Origin: Maylandia zebra | Taxonomy: Eukaryota; Chordata; Actinopteri; Cichliformes; Cichlidae | Assembly: GCF_041146795.1 (NCBI RefSeq) | Contig: NC_135177.1 | Location: forward strand, 23,224,560 to 23,288,559 | Reading direction: 5' to 3' | Length of the DNA stretch: 64,000 nucleotides | Shown here: in pieces, positions 12,841 through 23,300 of the stretch | Layout: each line of letters begins with the position of its first letter | How positions within the stretch are numbered: the first letter of the stretch is position 1 | Translations under genes and position numbers: made by a program | Notes under the pieces: generated by a model | The model's input: only the letters and a program-made list of their open reading frames with translations | Told to the model about the DNA's origin: nothing | The model's database searches: none

Positions 12841-13980
12841 GAGGCGAGGGCCAACGGTCCGGTTAGAAGAAGAACAGCCGGTCGACCTCGAACAACACTG
12901 CCTAACTAAATATATCACACTTAAATATACTTCTGCAAGATGTCCCAATTAATAAAATAGCATAAATTTCATCTTATTTCGTCCCTCGTTCGTTGACGAC
13001 CAACTTCATCTGACCGCACAGTGGAGATACAAAATGGCAGCTAGGCGAAACCTGCCAAGTCACGTGACACCTTGCTGTTTTGTTATTGGTTGAATTTTCC
13101 AAGAGTAACGCCTTGCAGTGCTGAGCACACGGAACGTTTTTCTCTATCCTCTATCAACTACACCAATCAAACCTTAAACCGGATTATGGTTAGACTCTCA
13201 TTTTAATTCTTTACGAAACTGTGAATTTTAGTATCGATCCGCCACCACGTAAATACCAATAACAGATACTTTTAGCCCATAAAGGTAGCTTATGTTGGGA
13301 CGAGCAGTGTGTCAAATTCTGAATACGTTTTAATAATTCACGTAAGGTAGTTAATGCAGCAAAACATATATTTCAGCTTTTCATGTATTTTAAAACGGTT
13401 TGTTTGGGGGGGCTGAAATATAAATGGGCCTATTTTAAAGCACTTTTTATTAACTTCTATTGATTAAATGTATTAGAGGCTATAAATACAATAGATGTAA
13501 GCGTCAACACAAGAAGTTGAGACATTTTTCACAGTATCTGTCCATCTCCACTCCACTCCATACACATCAGTCTGTCACCAGAGTCAGTAGGTCTCAGGGG
13601 TCCATTACAGTCACTGACTTCAACAATGAGTTATACTTATTCATATAGTTTGGTAATGAAAACATAAACATCCATTTTACCAACTGGATGTTAGTGTGAG
13701 CTCAGTATAATTATTCAGTTAACAGTAGTTTAGTCCTTCTGCAACCATCATGCTGAGGGGAAGTACCCCTCGTGTCGCTTTGAAACTATAAATAGGTCAT
13801 TCATGAGCTTGCACGCAGGTTTTAAAGCATGAGCCTATCGAAAACTGCAAAACAAATGAAATGGAAACCTGTTGAGGACATTGTGGTGACTTCAGTGATC
13901 CCACTTTTGCAGAAAAGTCTCTCTTATTTGTCTCTGTAATCTAACAGATATTTCTGCACTACAACTGTGGCAACATTTTT
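12841..13980. other. Intergenic, no gene seen
   Basis: This lies between the leng8 promoter and a LINE fragment. I see no exon-like frame and no clear repeat. CCAAT-like and GC-containing sequence near 12840-13090 may belong to the leng8 promoter. Confidence 0.5.
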
Positions 13981-13982
13981 CT

Positions 13983-14415
13983 GTGAGTGTACTACAGTCA
14001 AAGTCGGTTACCCGTCGAGTTCACATGGCCTGCTGCCACCCTGAGTGGGTGAAGTATGTGAGGGTGGTGCAGGGCATGTATGAGGACAGCAGATTACATT
14101 TGCTGATTACAACAGGGATCTGCTCCGAGTTATTGTTTGCAGTGGTGATGGTCAAACCTACTGTGATGTGTGGTTTGGAGGTGGTGTCATTAACACAAAG
14201 ACAGCTGGAGTTGGCAGAGTTAAAGAACAAGCACATCAGAGGGACAGCTCAGGCAAAACTGGACTGGATGTACCGGACAAAGGATGCTGAATACAGAGCT
14301 GCCAGGCAGGAGGAAAAGAGGAAGGCCACAGTGAAGACACGTAATGAAGGAGGACATGCAGGGGGTACGTGTGACCGAGGAGGAGGCAGAGGTGGCGACC
14401 CCTAAAGGGAGCATC
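13983..14415 (+). mobile_element. Truncated RTE-like LINE fragment
   Basis: A 140-codon frame contains WVKYVRVVQGMYEDSR, matching the reverse-transcriptase palm region of fish RTE-like non-LTR elements. It then jumps to a C-terminal part (CGLEVVSLTQRQLELAELK, IRGTAQ) and ends in the typical 3' tail 'ggtggcgacccctaaaggga'. The catalytic YxDD-type region is missing, so the copy is internally deleted and dead. A second fragment with the same 3' tail, inverted, lies at 23985-24430. Confidence 0.75.
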
Positions 14416-14764
14416 TGAAAGAGCATCTGAAAGAAGTCATCGCTAATATCAATCAACAATTACTTATACAGAGCCCCCAAATTAATCCTATTATCAGCAC
14501 CAGTGTCAGTTTTTATTCACGACATTCAACAAGTTTCACCACAGTTGAACATGTCTGGCAATGAGTAATGAGGGCAGCTCTTATTTTAATCAATGATGGG
14601 CAACAGTAGCTATTTTTTTTTTACAGTTCTCATGATCCATTTTTCCCCTTTGACTTCCCGTGAAGCACACACAGCTGCAGGATGTGTGTTTGTGCTAGTG
14701 TGAGTACTACTGAGGGGAGGCGAGTCATTTCCTGCCTTAGTCGTTTCCAGAAATCCCCCCACCA

Positions 14765-14766
<2 letters not shown>

Positions 14767-14833
<67 letters not shown>
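14767..14833. repeat. (AC)n microsatellite
   Basis: About 33 uninterrupted AC units, ending directly beside the perfect hairpin at 14835-14897. Confidence 0.97.
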
Positions 14834-14834
<1 letters not shown>

Positions 14835-14897
14835 TTTTCAGAAATGTTCATTCAAGAGAGTCTTTAGAAGACTCTCTTGAATGAACATTTCTGAAAA
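14835..14897. repeat. Perfect 30-bp inverted repeat with 3-nt loop
   Basis: The left arm (14835-14864) begins TTTTCAGAAATGTTCATTCA. The right arm (14868-14897) is its exact reverse complement, and the spacer is TAG. There is no mismatch in 30 pairs. It abuts an AC microsatellite. It has no target-site duplication or transposon ends that I can see, and no match to a microRNA I know. Confidence 0.95.
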
Positions 14898-14899
14898 TC

Positions 14900-16900
14900 A
14901 TCATACATGTCAGCATACAATGAAGTCGTGATGTGTGTTAAAGGAGAAATCATGGGGTTAATCTTGGGGGAATGATGCTATCAAACATTAAACTCTGATA
15001 AGGAAAGAAAGACATGCTGCTGCGTTGCTTTTATTGTTGACACATTAAGTAAAAAAAACAGAAGTGCTCCTTTTCATCTTAAATGTAAAGTAAAAAGTAG
15101 GCCTTCAACGAGTAATCTCATTTTAAGGGTGCAGCTTTTGAAAACAAATACCTCACTTCTCATTTCTCACGGTGAAGGAAAATGTGCCTAAGGCTGAGTG
15201 AGCAGCTCGTTGGCTACATCATCACCAAACTATGTTTGGCATTTGTGACGAGAAATCACTCACAATGACTCAGTAACTGGTCCTATTGTATGAATACCTT
15301 GCTGTGGTAATGTTTCTGTTTGCTTTTACCCAGGGGAGGAAGTCTGATACTATCCTAAAAAGCATCTCTGCTCTACTCCCGTTGTCGGCCCAAAGTCAGG
15401 GTTTGTCTGGCCTTTTTTTTTATTTTAAAAAGATGAATCCTGACTTAGTGCACATGTAAATGATGTGGTTAGCTATGTGAAGTAATTATAAGGTGGAAAC
15501 CCTTCAAAAATATGAGTGTGTCAACCGGCCTGTGTGACTGCATTCCTTTGGAAACATAATTGCAGGTATTCTGTCCACCCTACATCATTCAGCATGACAT
15601 CAAAATTGTTTGCTGCTTGTGTAGCTCAACTGAGTTAAAACAGTGTGCAAGATGTCAACACAGCACAGAGAAGGTAAAACTGAGGTGCTGTTTGTCTAGG
15701 AATTGAAGCATTTTAGCAATCTTGGACAAGTTTTTTTTGATAAAGTTGTACAATTTTTAATTGGTCAACAGAGCACTACAGCAGCATATGTCACACTTAC
15801 ATTGATAAATAAGAGCTTTTAATCTTAAATCAGGGAATATGAAGACAGCTCTGTCTATTAATTGGATTGTGTTGTGTTCATGAGTAATTTCTGATTTCTC
15901 TAGAAAGAACTGCCACATTTTTTATTAATCCTCATCTTAAAATGAAGCCAAACAAGTGCACTACTTAGATGATGCTTTGTTTCTCTGCTTATCAAACCCA
16001 ATTAATCCCAAATAGCTAGGAGAAATGAAATATGGAAACAACAAATAAGAGCTGGAGTCTGGTGAGGTTGAGATGGTTGGGGTTGAGTGGTAAAGGTTGG
16101 AAAGTTGGACAGTAGAGAGTAAGATGAGAAAAGACTTAAGATGTGCCCAAAGTTGGGAAAATACTGTGCTATAACAGCCAAAAATAAAACACAATCCATA
16201 ACCCAAGAACTGAAATCAGTAAATATAGAGCTAAATTAGAAAAAATTCAATATGACGAAAAGAATCTCAATAAGAGGAAAAAAATAATAAACTGTTAAAA
16301 AATAATAAAGAAATAAATAAAACAAATGACCTTAATCAAATAGAAAAAAGTGAAATAAAACAAAATAAACAAGCTAATAACTAAAGATCTTTTGTATACA
16401 GTGTATATAGTCTTATATAGCACAAAACACAATAAATGTAAAAAAAAAAAAAAAAGATAAAACGATTATTTCGTTCATATTTTTTATATTATACATTTCT
16501 ATTTTATTTTAATAGTAAATAAAGCTACAGAAGCAATTTGCTAGCTATTAAAAAGTTAGGTGGTCCTTCAAGTAAAATGAGAAGAAACGAACCCCAATGT
16601 GTGGTTAGTGAGCAGGACTCTGTTTTTTTTTTTTTCTTTAGCAGTATTTACATTTTGGCAACATTCCCTTAAAAAGATCAAACACACGCACACCTCGTGA
16701 CAGGAGCCATTCGTTACATTTGTAACTAAACTCACTCATTCACAGAAACTCTGAATCAGTTTAACTGTGAACACAAACCGGGCAGCAGACAGGTCACGTT
16801 CGTGGGTCTGGTTTATATTTAACACTGTGCGATAGAGTCGTCAGCACTTTGATCCAGCTCGCTCCAATAACTGGCGCGTCACTTCCTCAGCCCGTGCCCA
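14900..16900. other. Intergenic, AT-rich, no gene seen
   Basis: No convincing exon on either strand. The stretch at about 16220-16560 is very A/T-rich with homopolymer runs. From about 16680 the sequence becomes less AT-rich toward the cdc42ep5 leader. Confidence 0.5.
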
Positions 16901-17063
16901 TCCCTTTGGAGGAAAAAAAAAGAAAAAGAAAACTCACACAGGCGGACGACGGCGAGAAAAAAGAGCGAGGGAAAAGTTGAGAGGGAAGCGAAAGCGAAAA
17001 GCCAGATGAAAAAGCTGGAGAGTGGAGAGGGAGCCAACCAAAGACCAGAGTTCACGCTTTAAA
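16900..17063 (+). other. cdc42ep5: Probable non-coding first exon of the Cdc42 effector gene
   Basis: A purine-rich leader ends in a strong donor (AAA|GTAAGT at 17063/17064). The only in-phase downstream acceptor with a good pyrimidine tract lies directly before the coding exon (ttcttcacag, ending at 17873). Fish and mammalian CDC42EP genes typically have a non-coding first exon and a single coding exon. The 5' border is a guess. Confidence 0.55.
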
Positions 17064-17875
17064 GTAAGTTTTTTTCTAAATACTTTACATGTTTTGGTGG
17101 CGCCCACACTCAGTTGATAAGCTGAGTTTTACATTGATCCACACGCTTCTCTGATTGGTTTATCAATAGCCGCATCTCCCATTACCAATACTTCTTAGAG
17201 CTGTATATTTATCTAAAGAACATTTACTTTGAATTGTTATTGGAAAACTTTGAGGGTTGGGCTTACAGGCCTGCAGCCCCCTCCCCTGCTAAACCCATAA
17301 CTGCAGCCAAACGTGGAGACTGGCTTCAGTCAGAGTGTATAACATGTTATAAAGGTGACTCGAGAGATTAACAAATATAATGTGCAGTAATGGCTAGCGC
17401 TTATTCCATTAATTAGCCCTTCTTTTTAATTAAATAATGTTATAATGATCTCAGCAGGAGCAGGGTTTAATCTAATGTCCACCGGTTGTTTTTAACTTAG
17501 AGATCTACTTTTGTAGAAACTGTTTAACCGTGGTTTTGTCTACAAACACCCCTGAGGGCAGAGAAAAGTATGTGCTAACTTTGCATAGTGTTCTTCAAGT
17601 ACAAGTCTCAGCATGGCCTTCACAGCTGCACCAGTGCCAAAACGCTCACTGGTTTCCCACAATATTGCACAACATGGTGGATTTTCAGACTGGCCTGTCC
17701 TATCACTGGAGCCCTCCATTGTACACGTGCTTTTTTAACTTTTTGTTCATTCACTAGTTGTTGTTCTTTTTGTGTCTTCATTCAGGAAGTGCTGTCATAA
17801 CAAAACAATTGAATAATTCATCCTTCCTTTTAATTTTTGCCTTCTTCCTTCCTTTACCTGCCTTTCTTCACAGTC

Positions 17876-18763
17876 ATGCCACTCCACAAATCATCCCGGG
17901 CCTCTCGCCTGGACCCTACCATGATCTCAGCCCCGCTGGGTGATTTTCGTCACACGATGCACATCGGCAGGGGAGGAGACGCCTTTGGCGATACCTCTTT
18001 CCTGTCCACTCTTGGCCCGAGTTCACCCAAACCTGACCCGGCGAGTCCTGGGATTGTTTCTTCTTCCTACCACAGTGATCTTAATGCAGATGCACCAGAA
18101 AGCCTGCAGAACAATGAGCTTCGGCACTCTGACTCAGTGTCTTCATTAAACCTGGACCTAGACCTGGACCTGGGTCCATCTATGCTTGGAGATGTACTAG
18201 GCGTAATGGATGGTTTGGGGCTCCACTCTAATCAGGAGGTAGTGGAAACAAAGCAGGGGAAAGGGGCTGCGGCGATGTCTGTGAACAGGCAGAGAGAGCT
18301 GAATGGGAAGAACTTGGCAGAGCATGACGGAATCCAGGTGGAAGACAGCAGGATACCAGATGTGAACGGGATGAAGCTAAAGGGGTTACGACCAAAGGTG
18401 AGATTCAGCGATAAACGGGAGGAGATCATTCGTCAGGCATCGGAAGAGGAAGAAAGTCAAGGGTTTGACTTCCAGGAAGAGGATCAGGATCTGGAAGCAT
18501 GTAATAGCCCAGTGAGGAGTGAGAGCGAGAAAGGCAAAAGTCCAGCTGATGGAGGTGAAATTGAGTTCACCAATCACAATGCAGATTTGCCGCCCAGTCC
18601 TGCCTCGTCACAAAGCTCCGAGTATGAAGGGGTCACCCCATTGGACAGGAGGAGGGTTGGCAGCTGCCATTCAGAGACTGATTCAGAGGAGGAGGAGGAG
18701 GTGGATGAAGAAGGACGAGGCTACACATTTGAAGATGAGTTTGATGATGAAATCGGTTTATAG
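17876..18763 (+). CDS. cdc42ep5: Cdc42 effector protein (Borg family), probably CDC42EP5
   Basis: A single coding exon of 295 residues. The start ATG lies two bases after a pyrimidine-tract acceptor; the upstream in-frame ATG at 17837 is inside the tract and not exonic. Residues 17-31 (ISAPLGDFRHTMHIG) are the CRIB motif ISxPxxxFxHxxHxG that binds GTP-Cdc42, continuing into GRGGDAFGDTSFL. Residues about 95-115 carry the second conserved block (LDLGPSMLGDVLGVMDGL). The tail is acidic and ends DEFDDEIGL. Borg proteins link Cdc42 to septins and actin. Mammalian CDC42EP5 has only about 150 residues; the extra middle part here is acidic and Ser-rich. Choice of EP5 over other paralogues rests mainly on neighbours leng8, leng9 and ttyh1. 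Confidence 0.8.
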   Translation: MPLHKSSRASRLDPTMISAPLGDFRHTMHIGRGGDAFGDTSFLSTLGPSSPKPDPASPGIVSSSYHSDLNADAPESLQNNELRHSDSVSSLNLDLDLDLGPSMLGDVLGVMDGLGLHSNQEVVETKQGKGAAAMSVNRQRELNGKNLAEHDGIQVEDSRIPDVNGMKLKGLRPKVRFSDKREEIIRQASEEEESQGFDFQEEDQDLEACNSPVRSESEKGKSPADGGEIEFTNHNADLPPSPASSQSSEYEGVTPLDRRRVGSCHSETDSEEEEEVDEEGRGYTFEDEFDDEIGL

Positions 18764-19840
18764 GGGATAAACTACACCAACAAATCTTTGCTGTCAAGTA
18801 AATCAAATATACTGTATTTTCCTTATTTCATCATTCCTCCACCAAGGACATACCATGTGTGACCAAAGATGTTGATTTGGCCGTGAACCAGATTACGCAA
18901 AAAATACAAAGCTGAATGTTATTAAACTTTGCGGAGAGTTGGAACACGAGCAAAGGACATACCAAATGTGGATCCAGATGACCTCGTTTCAAATTACAGA
19001 ACAGGATGCTGGCCTTGGTGGAGGACTGCGTTCTCAGAGTACCTTTCTTTTTCGGTAGCTTTTGAATGGGAGGTTTAAATACGATATATCTGACTTCAAA
19101 CTGGATTTTTCAGAACTTAATGAGACGATGTTGCTCAACTGGAAAAGACATTGTTTTTATCTACCAGGGTAACAGATTTGCAGAAGACTTGATATTTGAT
19201 CAGAAGAAAAAAAAAAAATCAGTGAGCCGTTTTGGTAATGAAAGTGAAAAGTTTGCGACACTTTGATTTCTTTTCATTCTTGGACGTTTTTGCTTTAGAA
19301 ATCAAAGCTCAGCGGAAAGTTTGATTGAAGCTAAATTAAACTGCATCGTTAATTAATTTCTTTTGTCTTTGATGTCTTTAAAGGGAGCTATACACTTACA
19401 TTATTGTACCCTGTGATATACGAGTGTCTTACTACATATTCATCATATTGCATGTTTATTAAAGTCTTTGAAAAGGTCTTCAAAGGGTTGCGAGAGACGG
19501 CGTCTATAAATAATTACTGTGAATGTGTCACATTCCAAATCTTACAACGGCTCAGACCAAATGCGACTTGATATCAAAGTGCAGTTATTAGCACAGCTGT
19601 TCCTTTAAGGCCGTGGGGCTGGGTTAACACTAAAATGCAAAGACAATCATGTGATTTTAAATCAGGAGCAGCAGTGGAATTGCTATTTTTTTGCTTTTTT
19701 GTTGTTGTTGTGTTACTTCATAATGCTGTAAAAGGGAAATACCATTCAACTCATGCTGAAAATGCTGGTTAACACATTCGTTAGCCTGTGGTTTCACAAA
19801 GATTACAGTGAAAAGAATAAAGCGACTTCAAAAAGATAGA
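18764..19840 (+). other. 3' UTR of the Cdc42 effector gene
   Basis: Non-coding sequence after the stop. AATAAA at 19816-19821 is a good polyadenylation signal, giving an approximately 1.1 kb UTR. A later AATAAA near 19953 is an alternative. Confidence 0.6.
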
Positions 19841-20085
19841 AACCAGCCTCGGCTTTTGTTTCAAGGAAAGTTGCTGAAAAGCTAAATGCCTGAGATCCAA
19901 CTATACCAGGTAGCTGCTGGTGAGAGTGAAATTTCACACACATTAATACTGAAATAAACCTGTTTCATTTTATCATTTTCATAATGATTCCATTTATATT
20001 AAAGGTTAGAGATGTTTGACAGGAAACTCATTTTTTCCTTTAGCAATTCAAAAAGTAAATGACAGAGCAGTCAAGTTATCAAAAA

Positions 20086-20091
20086 TTTATT
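20086..20091 (-). other. Polyadenylation signal of grwd1
   Basis: AATAAA on the minus strand, about 230 bases past the grwd1 stop codon. It is the first canonical hexamer downstream apart from one in the AT-rich stretch near 20225. Confidence 0.55.
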
Positions 20092-20317
20092 TTAAGCATG
20101 CAAGTGATGCCTTAAAAAGTTCAAAAGTCTGTAAACATACAGGCTGAAAGTTAAACGGGACCATAATGTGGTGCCTTTGTTGGAAAATAAATGTCAAAGA
20201 GCTGAATTATTACATACACAGCTTATTTATATACATTACAAGCTTCTTAATGCTTGTTACACATGTATCAGTCATGTAAATGCAAAACTATCCATTTGTC
20301 TCTAAAACGCACAAACG

Positions 20318-23300
20318 CTACACGGATATCGTCCTGAACACGTTGAATCCCGACAGAGCCGTGGAGACCATCATGCCCGGCATCTGCGGGTGCCAGTGGA
20401 TCTCCTTGATCTCAGACTGACCCTGGTGCAGGAACAGCAGCTGAGGGGGAAGGTCCCTGACCGCCTCCACCCTGGCGCCCACGTCGCACGACTCCACAGA
20501 CAGATCCCACTGGCTGACGATGTCGTCGGCGCCCGAGGCGGCGAACACGCTCGAGTCCACGGGGTTCCACTCCACCGAGGTGATGGGAGCGCTGTGTTGC
20601 TTGAAGTTGGCCACGGGACGCCCGGTCTACAGGAACAGGAGAGCAGTGAGGTGTGACAGCTGTTCATACAGTTTCAGCTCAGTGGGGTTTCACTCTGAAA
20701 ACATACTAGGAGCAACCACTGAACAGAGCAGTTACTGTCATGCTTCAGGCCTGCTTGAAGAACAAAAGGACTGGGTGTGCATCAGAAGGGTGATCTGTGC
20801 TCATGTTTTTACCGATGTACACAGAGGTGTCTAAACTCGTCATTATGGGGGAAAGGGTTAAATATGTCGCTCATACGGTGCAACTAGGACTTTGTGTACT
20901 GTGAAAGTCTCATTCAGCTCTCTGTAATAAATCATGTAAATGTTTTTTCACCAAATATATTAAAATAGTTTCCTGATTTAGAAGGGAGGCAACAGCTAAA
21001 GCTATTATTGTTACACAACTGTACAACTAATGTTAGGTGGGGCCGGAACACTAAGAGGTGAGACAATCTGACAGCACAAGCCTAAAGATTGTTTTCCATT
21101 TAACACTAATCGTGGGTCACAGTGACATGTTGGCACACTGATAATAGCTCTGTTATTGTGAGTGCAATGTGTGTTTAATTAGACTTACATAATTATCTTT
21201 AGATGTATTGCCTCCATTTATTCTTTTGTACCTTAAACTGTCGCAGATCCCACACTTTCAGGAGTCCATCGTCCCCTCCTGACAGGAGGAATGGTTCGCT
21301 CCTGTTCCAGCTGATTACATTGATGTCCGATGAGTGAGCTTCATTGGCTGAGAGCATTGAATTGGGCGGGGCACGGATGTCCCAGATCCGAATAGACTGA
21401 TCCACTGAACAAGATGCAAAAACCTGGTGAAAGAGAGTCCAGTTACTTTAAAAGTTTACTTTACAATAACTATTAACACAATAAGATCCAACAGCCTTCA
21501 CAAACAAGGAACTATTTCCTTTTAAGAATTTACTAGGGGAGGGCTCTGGTGGGCTTTGCATGCTTAATGATCCTTACTGCAGCAAGAAATTTTAGACAAG
21601 ACTGTACAAGTTGAAAAGCCCTGAGAATCCAAAATAAAAGAATACTTTCATAAATGCAAACACCCAGTCTTATAGGACGAACATCGACATGTCACAAACT
21701 GGTTTGGTGACTAACTGCTGCGCTAAGACTCGCGTAATTTACATAGTTTGGGCTGTAATTTGTTATGTCACAACTCTGTGGTGCCACACAGCAAGTGTTA
21801 CCATATTCTATTTTTACCACGTGCCATTTAACAGCAAGTTTCCATAATTCTGCTCCGTGACCGCACCCAATTTTTTCAACGAATTACCCACACATCACCA
21901 GGGACTTAACCTTAGTGGAAGATACCTAGAAATGTATAGACATCACAATTCTTAAGATTCAGAACAGACACTCCTACTAATGTTACCGCTGCGGTTAAGG
22001 GTGCAACAAGCCAGCAAGCACAAATCTGCCAAAGTTTGTGCCACTACGTCACCGTTGGTGTACAAACATACTGTAGCTTCTGTAGGCGACCACTGCAGAT
22101 CTTCCACAGACTTTGTGTGGGAGCTGAAAGGTCGCTGGTCAATCTGCCAGGAAGTCCCCCCCTCCCGCGGCTCCCACACGTGGATGTTTTTCTTGCAGTC
22201 CCCGCTGACAAGCCGACCTGTCAACAAAACACAAAACAATTAACATTTTAATCTTTGACAGACATCTATTCAATTCTTTATCTCAGTCAATCGCAGCTTT
22301 CAAAGACATTCAAATACATGCAAATAAAAACAACCCGTTTACATGTTTAAGAGGAATTTGTGTTCTTCTTTGTCGGCACTTTAAGGTGGATTTCCTTCCA
22401 GCGTTATTCTTATAAAAGCCCACACTGGCATCTTTTCACTAAAACTACTGCACGTTTTTAATCGTAGCTGATCCCTCTCTGACGTATACACCGGTGTCAG
22501 CCCTGCAGTGGACAACACTTTTCTGATTCCCGATGACAGGTTTGCACGGGCAGACACAGTTAAGAACATGGGAACAAAAATATCTTGCACAAGGTGGAGA
22601 CTGTTTTTATCATGTCAATCAGATAACGAAGTAGTCCAGGTGCAATCAGGGACATGGCTGCTTGCACAAAACAATGTTGCCACACAGGGTGAGCTGTTTT
22701 GCTTTTCTTTTGTTTTTTCACATCTGTATAGCAGTCTTACAGGATAAGCCTCACATACCAGGTACTTTAGGTGACCAGTCAATTGCAAAGCCTTCAGTCA
22801 TGTGCCCTGAGAAACTGAAGAGCGCTGCTGCCTCCTTCTGCTGTTTGATGAATGCAGCCATAGCAGCAGAACTGTGGACGGCCTCCAGCTGGGATCGGAG
22901 ATCAAAGATTTCCACCTGTCCCTTGTCTGACCACACAGCGGCTAATGACTGCTCTCCAACCTGAGTCACCTGGACACCAAGAAGCAAAATTAGTCGAATC
23001 ATCAGAGAATTAAGAAAAACTGATGCACAAGATACTGATTTTATTTACTTATAAACGTCTACATACCCTGACTCTGTTAATCCCCCCATAGTGGGGCATC
23101 ATGGCCAGTTCCATCTGTGGTTTCTTTTCTTCATCCTCCTCCTCTTCATCACTTTCGTCATCGCTGCTCTCTTCCTCCTCTTTGTCCTTCTCTGTTCCAT
23201 GAAGGTTATACATGCGCATGACCAAAAGTCTGCCAAAAAACAAAAAACAATTAATTAACAATTAATTTATTAGCATTGATTTCTGGGACATACCCCAGTC

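Noticed and set aside
14610-14867. Cys/Val and His/Thr repeat frames
   Set aside because: They are translations of the AC microsatellite.
14835-14897. microRNA precursor
   Set aside because: The arms pair perfectly with a 3-nt loop, which is unlike a Drosha substrate with bulges and a larger loop; no known seed recognised.
20390-20834. Plus-strand frames of 88 and 104 residues
   Set aside because: Antisense of the GC-rich last exon of grwd1.
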